A stretch of DNA of 64,000 nucleotides from Kalaharituber pfeilii. Its lineage: Eukaryota; Ascomycota; Pezizomycetes; Pezizales; Pezizaceae. The translations under genes were made by a program, and so were the position numbers. Shown here in pieces: positions 35,805-50,600 of the stretch (position 1 is the stretch's first letter; the number at the start of each line of letters is the position of its first letter). Location: assembly GCA_015179045.1 (NCBI GenBank), contig WHUZ01000020.1:1-64000 (forward strand). Direction: 5' to 3'. The notes under the pieces are model-generated. The model saw nothing but the letters and a program-made list of their open reading frames with translations. It ran no database searches and was not told where the DNA came from.

Positions 35805-38800
35805 ATAGCATACATTAAACTGGGTGCCTCACGGCTTACGAATCGGAAAGAAATATTACCTGTAGACTGTATCTCATCGGATTTCCTTTTTTTTTTCACA
35901 TTCGATTTACCTTGTATTTTTCTTACACCTCTTTTTATTTTTCTTTGTTTTTTCCACATACTTAGGCGCCTGGGAGCTAGCAAGCTTGGAAAAAGTCGCT
36001 TGAGGATTACTTGTTATCTGGTTCTGCAGGGCTTCCTTAAATTTGGGCTTTTTTATATTCATGAATACTTGTGGTTTTTGAGCTTTTCAGCACTGGATGT
36101 TTTTAAGCGTATTACTTTTGGAGATTGGTTCTTTTTCTTTCTTTTTCTTTTTCCGGGTTTTGCTGTATAGAAGGTGGGTTAAAAAAAAATGTGTTTTACA
36201 TGGGTCATTGTCGGGAGGAATCGTTTGGGGAAACTGCAAGGAAATTGGATTGGGGAGGGGAGGGGGGAGGGGGGAGAATTGATAGTGGGATATCTCTGTG
36301 GTGGGGGCCAATAGAGAGGTTCGGAAGGGGCCGTACCGTCAAATTTGGATTCGGATTTGTGGATTAGGGAACCAATATTTGGGGCAAAGAACATTAACTA
36401 TGGTTTTCAGCAGCAACAACGCCATTGATGTTTTGTGGGTCGGATTTCAAACATGACCAGTTTTCATCATTTTTTATATGTATTTCTGGACTGGCGAAAC
36501 GTTGCTTTTTTGTCTTCTTTGTTCTTTTATTCATTATTTCTTGTTTTATTTGGATAACGTTTGCAATATTACTGCCATGTGGAGAATTTGCTGTTTTTGT
36601 TACTCTTTTTTTTTTTAGTAACCTTTTGGCGGATTTGGGTCTTTTTTGCTATTTTTTGCTATTTTTTGGTCACACGTTTGGAGAATTGGGAATTGGGCAA
36701 CCAGGGGAAAAGGGCCATTCAGGACCGGTGGGGAATTGGACATGTGGGCTGGGAGGCATTACAGGCTATGGAAAGGTAGAGAGGGAGGGGGGGGGGGGAC
36801 GCAGCTTATGGAAACCCTTGTGACAGAAAAAGAAAAGAGGAAAAAAAAAAAGAATAAGAAAATATCCACTGGTACCTGAAACCCGACAAAGAGAGAGTCG
36901 ATAATTGCCTTTCCCGTGGCTCGTGTTGTATAATTTGCGTCTTGCTACTTTTCTGCCTATCCTTAGTTTTTGCTACTTCAGCTCTCTGCTGTGCTTGATG
37001 CACTTTATTTCCTCTTTAGATCATATACATGCTTCGCTTATACCTCTCAGCCTACGGATTTGCCTACATTTGTTGTGCTTTTTTGCTACTATAGGTGTTT
37101 ATAAAATGTATACATCGTGTCAGCTTTGGAATACTTCTTGCCCCGCTCTCTCCTCCACTACCTCCCCCGCTTATACCCCCTCTATAGCTACCACCCTCTA
37201 TAGCTACTCCCGTCCCTCACTACTCTAGCCACTGCCGTCGACGTGGCCCAGGAAACGCAATCCGAGGCTGCTTACTATCATAGGAATTGAAAGCAGTTAG
37301 ACCAGCGCGGCGGTGCAAGAATTTTCGGGGAATACACGTTACAAAGTCTACTGGAGAGGGGCAGATCAAGATATTATCGGTCCATCCTCGAGCATATACA
37401 CGTGTTTCTCACTCTTTGACAGTGGCCAGGAACATGACGCCCGGCAATGACAGGGTAGGGCATGGTGGGACAGGGCTCGACAGCAAGGCCCGAAGTCATC
37501 AAAATAGCGGAGTTTCCTCTTACCATGATGTGAACTAAGCGAAGCTGGGAAACAGTGTGGATGACTGGGGTTCATGGAGAGGAAGGTGGGGTGGAAGGAG
37601 GGTGGCGTGCGGCGGCTTCCCCAAATTGTAATGGTTAACGGTTTCTCTTGGCCAAAGGACAAACAATAATGAATGAGAATGAATGAATGAACGAGCGATA
37701 GAGATAGTGACTGTCAGTGAAAGGAAATACAGGCAGAATAGCGTCTACATACAGAGATAATTGGTCCTCATGGGGGCCATTGGGGGTGGGGGTGTAGGAT
37801 GCAAACCCTAAGGAGATATTGTTGCATAGAACATATTCTATCATGTACTGTAAGTGATATGCTGCTAGAGATATACCTCCTGATAGCCAGATTGTATATT
37901 CATCCTGCATGAGCCAACAACCTCTGGCCTGTGGCCATCGTAATGCAATTGCAAGAATAATATGAGGGCTGTTGTACTTGTAGCAGTACTGGTGCAATAT
38001 CTCAGGCCAATAGAAGGACTCCTGGGCATGCACAGCTTTATTTTCTTTTTTACCTTCGCAACTTCCCCTGCCGACACCCCCGTCGTCTGAGCAGCTGTAT
38101 AATGTTCCAATTCTTCATAGGTTCGTCAATCAATAGCTGCTAGAGGTGTAGGGCATTTTCACGGCTAGCTGGTGGGTAGAGGGTATAGTTGGGTGGAAGC
38201 GGCCAAACGAAACATGCTGGAAGGGAGTGCTCCGCGAATTAGACGCGGAGACATTTAAACATACAACGCAGAGCTAGTAGGTGCAGCAGCAACAGCAGGA
38301 AAGCTGCATGCAAAGATCACCACCACATAGCACAAGCATACATGCCTGGTGCTTCATCACCGGATACATACACCGTGATTATGACTGCCATTTCTTCCTG
38401 CTTGGCTTTCTAATTGTTAGAATCTTATATCTCTTGAAAGGCTCAAAAATGCTCACCAAGGCATCTCAAAGAAATACGACCTATCACCTGCCCTAGAAAG
38501 CAAATTGTCCCCAGCTCAGCGGTCACCGTCTCGAGCTAAATTTCCAACTCCGCAGACATCATGCCAATTCAAGAAGCACTTGGGAAGGCATACATCGTTG
38601 CCTTTAGTCAGTTGAAGCTCGCGAAGTAAGCCCAAGTATTCAAACTTAGTTTACTCATCTATCAAATTAGTTCTCTTGATAAAAGAAGCAAGGACGGAAA
38701 AGGAACGTTTGCATACAAACACCCTACAGTTAGCTAGCTATTGGATAGATTCACAAATAACTGCAAATCAGCACTATTGCGTTAATGCCAACCACATCTC

Positions 38801-41800
38801 GTCGGGCTACCACCTCCACATCACGCACCATCACACATCACAACTTCCAGATCTACAACTTGATCACGATGTGATAGGTAAACCAAATATTTCTCTAAAA
38901 TTTCTTTTTTCTGTTTAAAATCTCAGCGTTATATGAAGCAACCGTGACAAGCTTTGTTTAAAGAAGATGCTCATGGAAACAAAATTGTGTTCATCCAGCT
39001 TGCTCAGCAGGGTTCTTAATGTTATCTGCGACGGTGATGGTGGGTAGAATGGTTGTCGTTGCAATCGGTGACTGTCTATTTCCTTTTTCTGCTTTTTTTC
39101 CTTTTTACTTTTTCCCCTTCCGCAGGCCACAGCCGTCCATTCTTGGCTTTTACTGGGGACCATGGAAATAACAAGCCTACAGGGAAGTTGGTAAGTACAA
39201 CACAAGTTTCTGGTATACGGTACCCGAGCGCATATGCGCTCGCACGTGTGTGCATCACCGAAGCATCAGGGGGGAAAAAGAAAATTGAAAGGAAGAAAAA
39301 AAGCAATATGTGTTGTGATATGAAACGTACTTGTAGCTTATGATACAGATGGCACAATGTGAGGCAGCCGGGTGTCGCAATTGTAGGTTCATCTGGTACA
39401 GTATGTATTTCTATTGCAGTGCCATTCATTGTTGATCTGATCGATGTTACCGCATTTCTGGTTGCACTCAAACTCATTGAAGGGTATAAAAATTAGGCAT
39501 GGACTCGATGCCGAGGAGCGAGAAAATCCAGAGTGCACCTGCATCTCATAAGTCTGTTTTCCTTGAATTCGATGTACGGGGTTATTGTACCTGAGTACTC
39601 TACTTTTTTTTTTTTTTTTGGCTCAAGCAGCTTGAATCCAAGACTTACGCCGATATCAGTATGGCATATGGGTCTGTCCATTTCTGCTATAACCTAATAC
39701 CCCTTGAGCAGAAGCTGCAGTACCACGGCTCTTGTACGCACCTCTGAAAAATTTTCTGAAGTAGTCTGTAAGAAAGCGTAGAGGGGCAATACTCCATTAG
39801 CTGGTTGAAATAGATGCATGCAGTATCAATTCCTGTGTGGATTCAAATGCTATAGCAAGGTATATTGTCGAACGTCCTGCGTATTGTCCGTTATCCACTG
39901 GTGTAACTTGCTTGGCTTCATTCATTGCCATTTGTTAGCAACGTGGATCGAGTACTGATCCAGAAACCAATCCGCAAAAGCTAGTCTGTTAAAAGCTCAG
40001 TTTATTCTAAATCCGCAGTATAATGCGAATGAAATAGTCATTTAGCCAAGGGGTACTAGGAAATGAAGCTTTGAAGCGGAAGAATGAAGAAGGGTATGTA
40101 GCCGGGAACGGGAGAAAAGACAAGTGCAAAGTTGGGTATGAAGGTAGATGTATTCGGGATATTCCAGGGAATAAGCCAGCCAGGCTTTGACAGCTGTTCA
40201 TTGTCTTTCAAGTACCTTCACGTGCTCCCAATCGTCCCTGTATTTCAAGTATTAGCTGAAATAATACCAGGATCTCAATCAAGTGCATGATAATATTTCA
40301 CTGATCAAACCAGAACCGTTGGGATGATATAATTTTACACAGATCCAAGGTGTTAGGAGTGTTGAACGCTGCAGTCAAGTCTTCGAAACGAGAAAATGCT
40401 AATGTTTCCATTCTAAGGTGCTAGTTTCTTTGTATATTGAACCCGACCGCCCCAATGGATGTTCGGTACTCCTAGCACCAATGCGAAAGTTGATCCGCCT
40501 TGAAACGCCCAGCTCGTTACATGGTCATCTCGGATCCAGCCTCATTCAAAAGGAAATTTTCAGGCCCACATTTCGCAACCGAGTGCGAATGGATGCGAGG
40601 TAGAAAGTGGGTGGTGGAGAGTAACTATATTGAGAGGGATATGCAGACGTCGGGTGAATACTGGAATTCGTGGGGGATGGTTGGCGGAATATCAGGCTCG
40701 GCTTCCTAGAGTAGAATTCTTCCAAAGTTGGTAACGCCACAGTCTAGAGTGCATCAAGTGTACTAGTGATACTTGTATGAAAGTCTCTGCTTCCAAACAT
40801 TCACTATCAGCCCACAGTCGTTCCAAAGTTGAGTAATACTCTATGGCCTTGTAGTCTTGGGTCATCGTACTCTCGTAACCAGGGTTCATTGAGACATTGG
40901 TCAAGAGAGCGCCAAGCATCTTCAAATTTCATTTCACAGTTCCGCAAGCTTAGCAGGACTATGAATAATCCTAGTCACACCCACCGATAAATTCACTTTG
41001 CGCCATTGCTAATGCAATTGTTGTATCTGTACTGTAGCACTGCAACCTCGTGCCGGAAGAGAACCTCGAACCCGGGGCGAAAAGCAGCTAGCTTCGGACA
41101 AATTATTGCTTTTTCCTCGTCTGCTTTTTCCCTTTTTCACAACGTATTCACCTGTAACTTCCGAAACTGTGGCATTTGATTACGGCGAGACAGATATTAT
41201 CCACTCTATGTGAATCTTAGCTTCACGTCTAAGAGATTTCTTTACTTAACAAAATGTCATGTAAGCTATCATGGCGATAATGGCAAGTACTCTACATCTA
41301 GTGTCTGGCCTGCTGGTTCATGGGTCATGGATTTGTTGGGCCTGTCAATGAATTTGGGCTCGGCCGGGGGAGGGAACTGGGTTAGCTCAACCAAGTCATA
41401 GCATAGGGCACCACCCTTTATGCTGGTGATATCGATACAAATTCATGGCGTGCGTTAAGAATTAATGTGTTATATTCCACAATCCACTCCCATACTGCAT
41501 AAGCGGTGGTGTAAAGTATGCTAGGTGGCCTAGGGAGTCTACGGTAGGACATCATATCACAGGAACAAAATTAATATATTGCACTTGACACACATATGCA
41601 TCGTAATATAAACTAATATTGGTCTTGTATATATATTTAGTCGAAAGTTCTTGGTGGTGGTCTCGAAACGAGTTAAGCTGGTCGCACAATTACTGAACAA
41701 GAGTTGCTTTGCACTATCACCAACAGGGTGTGTTTGCCAATCTGCAAAACGAACCCTACCACCCTCACCATTACTGCCCACCATCACGCCAACACTATGG

Positions 41801-44581
41801 TGCCCCTGGCGTTTTCCAGCCCTAGCCTACCTTCCCGGCCTTCCTCCACCTCTTTGTTACTGCCCGCGCCTGTTGCGGGTTCAGTCGAAATTAAAACGTT
41901 TATTTGATTCTTGATAAAAGCGTGCTGGAGCCCATGGCATGATGTGACCTCGCTGGATGGTCGGTAGGGGTTCCTAGGACAAGTGTTGAGCTCATGATAG
42001 TCATGCTGTGAGCTAGGGACTGGAGGCCGCGGCGGAAGGCTGAAAGTTTGAGGATAAGTCATGTGTATGTGGGCTAGACTCACATCAAATGTACCTTGCG
42101 CTTACAATTTTGAGAAAGATCGAGAAGGCGAAGTGTCCGGAGTATGCGCCTGTATATCTTCATATGTAAATACTAATGACCTATACAATGAATCGAGATT
42201 GAGGAAACCTAGGGCATCGATGAACAATGAAAGTGTTTTCAAGAAGTTTCAGTAAACATAGCTCAGATCTCGATCAGGTATGTGGCGCATGACATTGCTG
42301 ATACATCAACATAACAAAAATGGCAATACAAGTCATGTTTCGAGATGTTTCGACAGATAGCATGTAATAGGGAGATCAACACTCTCCGGTATGCCTTCAA
42401 GTCGTCACCATTTACCAAGATTGTCTAACTCCACATAGGATAATGTCATCCCGCATCGGCTCCGTTTCCGTGAGCGTCAATCGGAGAAGACAAAAAGATG
42501 AACAGATATTAGTCAAGCATACGCAACGCAGACCGATCTACAGGAAAAGTACTCAACAATAATGCACGTGCACATCGAGGCATAGAACATACAGCAACTT
42601 TTCTTGCGTATAAATTAGTTTTAAGTACCTTCAATACATGACATCGCAGTAGTTGAGTCGTCGGAAGTAAGCAACTACAAAGCAAAACAGTGCAGCTTAA
42701 TATATCAAAACGAAACAATTAGCTGAAGACTGCTGATAGCTTCCTGCTTGGAGTCAGTGAAACTACTATACTGAATCACTCGCGTTATCGTTAATCTTGC
42801 CTTCCTTCCTATTCACGCCTGCTATACAACGCATGTACATATGCGACCGTCCATTACATAAAATGGTGTAGCTCGTATGATGTTTATTCGCCACCATGGT
42901 ATTACAAATGAGGTGACCCCAATCTATGTATCCTTTTGTATTTACTCAGCGGCATGACAAGACGCTGTGAGCGAGCAATTGTTGTGGCATCAGATTACTA
43001 CCTATTGGGTGCCCAATTTCCAATTGGACTAGCCAAGCAATTGAAATGTCGAGAACGGTGTTTGTAACCTTGAATTTAGGTTCGCGGAATGTTCAATTGT
43101 GTAAATTTGAAAAAGGCATTTTTTGACAACTTTCTATTTCTGGTATCCCCTGGCAGTACAACTAATCTAATAGGCATCACACAGTACTGGGTACCCGAAG
43201 AGTTCCGTGAATACATGCACATACATACATTCGTACATTTTTCATGATACGGGCGGTACCTATACATACGCGCACTTCTAGAGTAGGTAGGTAGGTAATT
43301 CTGCTTAAGACCGGGTAAATGCAGAATCTAAACCCTTTGCCGCCAACGCCGTCAGGGTGCTCGTACTGAAGTTCGGTTCCCGACACTTCACATGTAAGGA
43401 AATCAACTATATATGCTACTCAGGACATTTTACGGTGAGACCTGGTTTCTTGTATGCATTTCCATTGGTTAGGATCGACTAGATAACTCAGACACTACAT
43501 GACACATTAGATATTCTTGCTTAAGACTGGGCTCCGTGTAAAGTTTGAGGTGGCAAAGAACGTTAACCAGTAAAAAGAGAAATCCGCCAAAAATCAAGGG
43601 CCATGGCTTTCACCGGCAAAGTCGGGTGATAAACCTCCAAGCATCTCAGCCTCTATAACCTTGTCCAAAGCAACTTCATTGCTCACGAAAATGTTTGCAT
43701 CTGCTTGAAAACTTGTAAGATGATATGCATTCTGTTGTCTCGCCGTCCCTTAATTTGATACGGACTTGGACGTTGCTTACAAGTTCAAAATTGGACTGCA
43801 AACAAGTTAGCTTGGCGCGGTGACCTGCGGCTTGCCAATAGCGATAGCCCGGGTAGACGGGCGGTGTCGGCAGTCGATAAGGTCCACCGCCAATATCAGA
43901 TGGACACTAGCTGTGCATGCAACTGTGTTGTTACTTCCGTCTATTTCGCAATTGCGAGCTGTTCGCAGTACGGTTGTTATGTAATGACAATCATATGGAC
44001 CATGACCGTAACTTATGCAATAATCTACGCCTCGCCGCCATTGTTCTAAAAGGGTTTGAGGAAACCCTGGTTGCAGTATTTACCTGATCAAAATTTGATA
44101 CGGGACTGCCCGACTTTCTGCAGTAATACGATCATGACAATTGATGATACGAGCCTGGGCATGTGGTACAAAAGCGGATCCAGCCCGGCCCGTGACAAAA
44201 AGGGTCCAGTTCGTGACGACATGGCTAACGTGCTGCGTTGAAATACAAAAATTCATTGGAACGGATGACTGCATGCATATATATGCAGTAACATGCACTG
44301 TTGGTCTTAAGCACACTACATAGAATTTCATAATGTTTGCAATTGCTATATATCCCCGTTCTCTTACCCGGCTATGCCCGATTGAGAGGTATTTACACTG
44401 TGAACTGATTGTGACCAGAGATGAATCCTCATGACAAAAGAACTACGTAAACTCATTGTTGTGCCTTGTGCTGACAGACACAGCGCTAGCTACGCGTAGT
44501 TCAAACCAATAACTACAGTACTCATCATATGGATCAGGCAGATGTGCTGTACGCACACTTCGGCACAAGCAGAATATACTA

Positions 44582-44661
44582 CTAGCTAGTTTCAAAAGTA
44601 TTCGGACGCCTGACTATAATATGGATTAGTCAGGCGTCCGAATACTTTTGAAACTGGCTAG
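44582..44661. mobile_element. Snap-back of two Tc1-like terminal repeats
   Basis: Two 34-nt arms (44582-44615 and 44628-44661) are inverted copies with one mismatch, separated by 12 nt. The core AAAAGTATTCGGACGCC resembles the CAAAAGTATTCGGACACC-type ends of Tc1-like transposons, and TA lies just outside each arm. It looks like a Tc1-like element deleted down to its ends, or a foldback MITE. The duplex would make a near-perfect hairpin if transcribed. Confidence 0.8.
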
Positions 44662-47600
44662 TATACAGGGCCTCGGTATCCACTTTTGCTTCCTGAGTAT
44701 TCCTTTTATGAAAATACATATCAATATCAGGCTCAAATGCCAGTTGACAAAACTGCAAAGTACTAGTCCATCACCAGGCCTAGTGCTTTTTGATCTCTTG
44801 ATGTTCACGTTTCATCTTTCTTTCATGAGACTATTTATCTCTCCACATGTGGTGACCAAATAACAATTGTTATTAAGCAAAAGGAAGCATCAGCAACAAA
44901 ACAATTCTCTTGATCATCAACTCATGGCCGTTGAACTTGATTCCTTCTACTTAGTTTCTCAATCACCCGCCTACTTTCCTAAGTAACTTCGTGTATATTA
45001 GAGAGTACATGCAATATGAATAACATATATGTGAAGCTTGGCCCAGCATTGCTCCCGCTCAGTTTTAGCTACGAATACCATAAATTCTTACATGATAACT
45101 TCAGATCTGCTAACATATATATGCGATATGCATTGTCCAGCGTGCGTATGTCATTACATATCTCCTTTCAAGTTGCAAATTAAATCTCTTGTATCACAAT
45201 GGCAAGTTGGACACATGCGAAACAAGAACAGACATATGTGAAAATGTAGCACCGTAAGAGAGATACCGACTTCTTGTCCAAGTCACATTGTATGGTGTTA
45301 AGTACTGACTGAGAAGACATGTTTTCTACTAGATGGGCCGGGACCTCGCGCATGCTCATTGGAGTTTTACTTACTTGTAGGTACCTGGCTCAGTAGCTCC
45401 TAAGGCTCAGTTCGTATACATCCATACAACAGCTTGTAGCCGGCCAAGTCGCGTTTTCTTGGCAGGAGAGTACCTCAAGATCCAATTACCACTTGTGGTA
45501 ATTAAACGAGCTAGAGATGTTCTGAAGTACGTGACTCTCTGTTTTCATTGGGCCTTGCGCCCCGCCACGGCCAGCGCATCGGCCTGCTGCTTAAATTCTA
45601 TCTTCAGTTGCTTAACCTCCATGTTACCATTAAGTACAAGTGCACAGGTATAACCTGCACTCACCTACATAACCAGCTGCAGCTCGGTCAAACGCGACAG
45701 AACTTTGACTTCTTGCATCTATATATCTGCCAGCTGGCAAGCTACATAATTATGTTGCTCTCTGGTCAGTCTGTGCCTTTGTGGGCGTTCAGAGGGCTAA
45801 CCGCGCGCAGTACAGTATTGAGGCTTATTAGCTTACTGGCTTATTTCTTCGCTCTCGCTCAAGTTACGACCTGCAGTTTTTCCCCACTCTCATCTCTAGT
45901 TTATATGTGTCGTGCGTAAATCTTCCTTAGGTTAGGATTACGATAGCATATGATTCACGCGTTTGCCACCTTACAGGAATTTTCCTAATTCAAGCCAGCA
46001 GAAATACAGCGTGTTTTCAGCTGTTGAAACTCTCCAGGTCAGAAGCTATCTCACGACGCTAATTAGAACTCTCATTAGAGCTATTGGCGATGAGTGCATT
46101 GATTTTCCTATCCCCATTCTTCCCTGTTCCTTGAATCTTCCCGGATTCCCGATATTACTATACGTTTGAAGAATTGCTCCATTCTGAAAGATCTGTCTGG
46201 TCTGACGTACATGACTATATTAGCCGTATACTTTACCATGACTCCCCCTTATATAACTAACGCCAAGAATAGCGGTGGATACCCAATGCTATCAAAAACC
46301 TAAATCATTTGAGTATAGTATGGGACACAACTTATGGTCTGGAGGATACCTGTCATGATATACCAACTGCAGAGTTCCCGTCCGGAAGATACAACGATAT
46401 TTAGAGTCTTTATTGGCATGTGATTGAACGCATGAAGTGACTTTGATGCCTTGGCAGGTTCGCATTTGTCTCATTGCAAGACATACATAGGGGCTAGGCA
46501 GCTTTGAGACTAATCTTCAATTCTCTTAGTTTGGTTGAGAATTCTTCTTTCTCTGGGAATGCTTCAGTCCATCCTCGGTTTTATCCACATCTAAACGGGA
46601 CATCTACACAGATATTATCGATATCCTCATCTCAACACGGGAGGAAGCATTTCTCCATGATCTATCTATCGACTAATTCATTTCTTAATGCGCCTTGTGA
46701 ACAGCTTTTGTGTAATCAGCCATGGGTCGCAAGCTGCCACGCTCCCGCTTGAGCAGGTCCTGGTTCTAGTGCTGGAGCTAGTACAAGGCGGACAAGTGGA
46801 GAAGTTTTGACGGTATCATCATCGTCAAGCACAATTAGGGCGTACATATACTGCTCACGCTCATCAGCGGGGGAGCATTGGGATCAAGCGCAAGCAAGAA
46901 ATAAAGGTAACGTTTCGTGATATCAGAGGCTTAGCAGTTCCTTGCCTATTTGGTACTAGAATTACTGCTTTGGCCTCAGGGTCCTGCGTTTTTACCGTAA
47001 GTTGATTAGCGTTCATAGCTGCTTTAGCTGCATCTGTCGCTAGCGGTTCAGGTTGAAATGTTTATATGAGCTACTTTTAACACAAACCGCACTGCAGATG
47101 TCGACACCTACATGGACAGCTTCGGCCGCGCATACATTAGTTGGCATAGCAGCATAAGCTATCTGAGATAGCAGTTGCTATGATATGGGCTTGAAGCCTA
47201 GCCCCTCTTCGATGGCAGGCGGTTGACTAGCTTCGTATGTACGGGCCTCCAAAACTTGCTATAGTCGAGAATGAGCTCATGCACCATTGCACAAGCTGTT
47301 TGCTGATTTCCTGCGCATGCTAACCCAGCAGCTACAGCCAAACACAAGGGCGGACGACTCCGCTTCCGCACTCTCCCCGCATACCAAAACGTCTACGAGG
47401 TCCATCGAAATGGTGGTGTTATGTATTCTCCCTCTGCTTGCATCATACTTGCTCTGACAGGGCTAATAATGAATCAAGAGGTTGATAGTTATTTCGGGCG
47501 ATGTAATTTCATTTGGGTAGATGGAAGTACTGACAGAGGCGAATTATCCCCGCCAGTGTGCACGTGCAGTTTGTGAACCGTCATACTAGGGTGTCAACAC

Positions 47601-50600
47601 TTGAGCCTAGCAGGAATCCTAACTTACCACTTATGCGCTAGCCAGCTTATCTGCGCACCCGACCAAAGCATGAAACATCTCAATGGCTCGCTCGACCTCG
47701 ACTGCTAACCAATCATGTCGGGGAAGACAAAAGCTAGTAAAATAGGAGCGACAAAAGTGAAACTATGAAAAAGACTAAACATTGACCCAATCGGAGGAAA
47801 TGGCGGTTGAAGAAATGGCACTGGATGGATGGATATATATGCCGGGGTGTATATATCTTTATTGACACCGCATACTTTATCGTATTATTTTATATTGAGG
47901 GAGGCATCAGGATGGCCAGCAAAGCAACTCGATTGCGTACTACAAGTATTATTCGGATATGCTTTACTAACATCCAATTGCAATTCAAGTTCAAACTACC
48001 GATAGTCGCGGGTGTTGCTGCTTTGTGAATAGCTAATGGAACGTATCGGCCCTATACGATTCCTTACTCTAATTTACATCACCATGGGGCGTTAGCTACT
48101 GTTGACGTGCATTGGTGTACACGCCGTGCGCTGAAATGTGGGGGTGTAACAGGTATCTGAAGGAAGTTCAACAAAGCAGTGATCATAAACTCACCCCATG
48201 CGCAGTTTTATCAGGAGCGTCGGATCATGTGGATAGCCCTGGATGACCGAAGGTATCGCTAGCTACATATTTAGTCTCGCCTGGGGCCCATTGGGATGGT
48301 GATGGGTGGTACTATGATATGACATGACGGGCGGGGACCCCAACGCCTGTACTTTCTCGAGCCGGATTGTGGTACATAAGTGCGTTTTTTCCCCCCTTAA
48401 TGTTGTAGAGGATATCATGAGGTTGACTCCATGGAGTGTTAAGAGGATAGCTAAGTATGATGGGGTACAACGGATTGCAAAAGTCCCGGACATTAGCTGG
48501 TGCTGTAAATTGCTAGATGTATACACTCACCAGGCAAGGCTGTATGCCAGAGCTAAGGTATGGTTTTGTTTTGCCCTGGTAGGAACACCTGGTAGAGAGT
48601 AAGAGCTATTAGAAACTGACGAGTTTTTTTATCTCTTTTCCCTCCTTGCCGTCCGCTGTTGAGTAATTGCCGGCTGCAGAGCTATCTTTGAAGCTGGAAT
48701 GGACGAGAATTGTTGCCGAAACCTGGTATACACAACATCTACACACCTGGCTGGGCGAGGTTAATACCTGGCCGAGTTTCAGGGACAAAAAGTCAGTAAA
48801 AGATACCCGGTACATCCGAGCTACATGTTGATCTTAATCCAGGTCTTTTCAGGTATTTCCAGGGTTATACATGTAACACCACACACCTAAATCATACCTT
48901 TACATGTGAATTTTTTTTTTTTTTTTTTTTTTTGCCAAGGCCAGTATTGGTACGGAGATCTCATGCATATTTCTGCTGCGGAGACTGACTCGCGTGTATT
49001 CAAGGTGCATTTCAAGACCGGGGGTTTGCTCATTTGGCTGTAGCCAGCGCTCTGGCAGGGCATAAGACCGCACATCTATCATTTCTACATGCAACCGAGT
49101 ACTCCTGGATTTCGGATTGCTCGTCATCAGAAGGATACTTACACTCCTGTACCTATACAGTTACATCCCATTTGATACGAAGGGGCAAATACTACTAGGC
49201 ACATTTCTGCAGTACATCGCACTTCATAAATTCATCCGAATTTACCCATGGTTCATCTGCCCGCGGCTACGACGCTGAAAACAAGGGTAGTGAAGAAAGA
49301 AAGAAATTAGTGCTAGATACGAACTAACTCTTCGTATTGGCACGAGGCTATCTTCGTAAAGCATATAGTCAAATATCAAAGTTAAATACAAGTAGGAGCC
49401 TAAGCGAAGATAGTCTATGCATGCGTACAGCAACAGAACTCTCTCGCTGCCACGTGCACCAGTGTGCTAACGTAATCACAAGCCAGGCTAGACATTTTGA
49501 AGTAAGAGCAGTAGTCTCGGTCGCACCATAACCAGCCATCACGGACACTTTCAACAACCGAAAATTTAAGCCACATAGTTCTCGTGCCGGTTACGGGTAA
49601 CGTTAGAACAATAAGCTTTCAGCAGGGAAAATAAAAACTCACACCAAGCTATACCAAACTTGGCAACGACTACCTTAACTGGGCAGTACAATTTTTGTAA
49701 TGTTTTGTAAAGTTCGCGCAACGGATGCAAAGTGTATTTCGTGCATTGGATATGTGTCATTTGTTTTTGTTTTTTTTGTTTTTTTTACTTTCGCTTGTTG
49801 TGAGACAATTGGCTAGTGAAGGTACATTATGGCACTGGCTACTTGAGTTTTATATATTTTTTTTTCACTTTAGGCTCTTGCTTGTGGCGGAGCAGAGGAT
49901 AGGATGGGTATGGATACAAAGTTAGGTAAGGTATTGTAACGAAAGGAATGTGGGTGAGCGACTATGGTCTTGCACAAATCAAGTATGCAGTTGTAATGTA
50001 CTTAATGTATTTATTACTTGATATATTGTATGCAGAAGTGCATAGGGAAGTAGCAAGCGCGATACTGTGGTCTACTTTGGCCTATGACTGGTGGCCTATG
50101 GTTATAGTAGGGTTGAGGCTTGGCCGGGATTGATTGTAAGGTGTGACGCTTACATATGTGATGTGTGATGTGTGTGATGCGCTGATTGACGGGTGGGCGA
50201 AGCGATAGCAATTTGATAGGCTGGATCTGGAGCTGATGCCACAAAGTTATGAATGGGTGGATGAATTGGAGGTGATGGGCATTGGGGCAGCTCTGGGGGC
50301 GCAATTGTGCTGTCGAATGATAGGTATCGAGTTCCGTCCATACAACCTTCGCCTGGATTGAAATTGAGTCCTTCGGAAGCCGAAGGAGCCTATCGTATAC
50401 GTACGTTGCTGTATATGTATAGTGGAAGCTAGTGGGGTGAGCGAAGAGTCAGCATCAATAGTGGGGGAACGAAGCGCTGGGAGGGGTTCGTGCAGCAGCG
50501 CAAGCCGAAAGAAAAAAGAGGCAAGTAGGTTACGGTGAAATCTCTGACATGCGCGAGCGGCGCAATACGGATAGTGTGCTGTGAGCTGGCTGCGCTGGGC

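Noticed and set aside
39053..39343. Frame with a hydrophobic N-terminus resembling a secreted protein
   Set aside because: It starts at TTG, and the hydrophobic run comes from a T-rich tract; the ATG just upstream is in another frame.
46730..47300. Alanine-rich, protein-like fragments on both strands
   Set aside because: Interrupted by many stops in every frame and matching no family I can name; could be a relic but cannot be supported.
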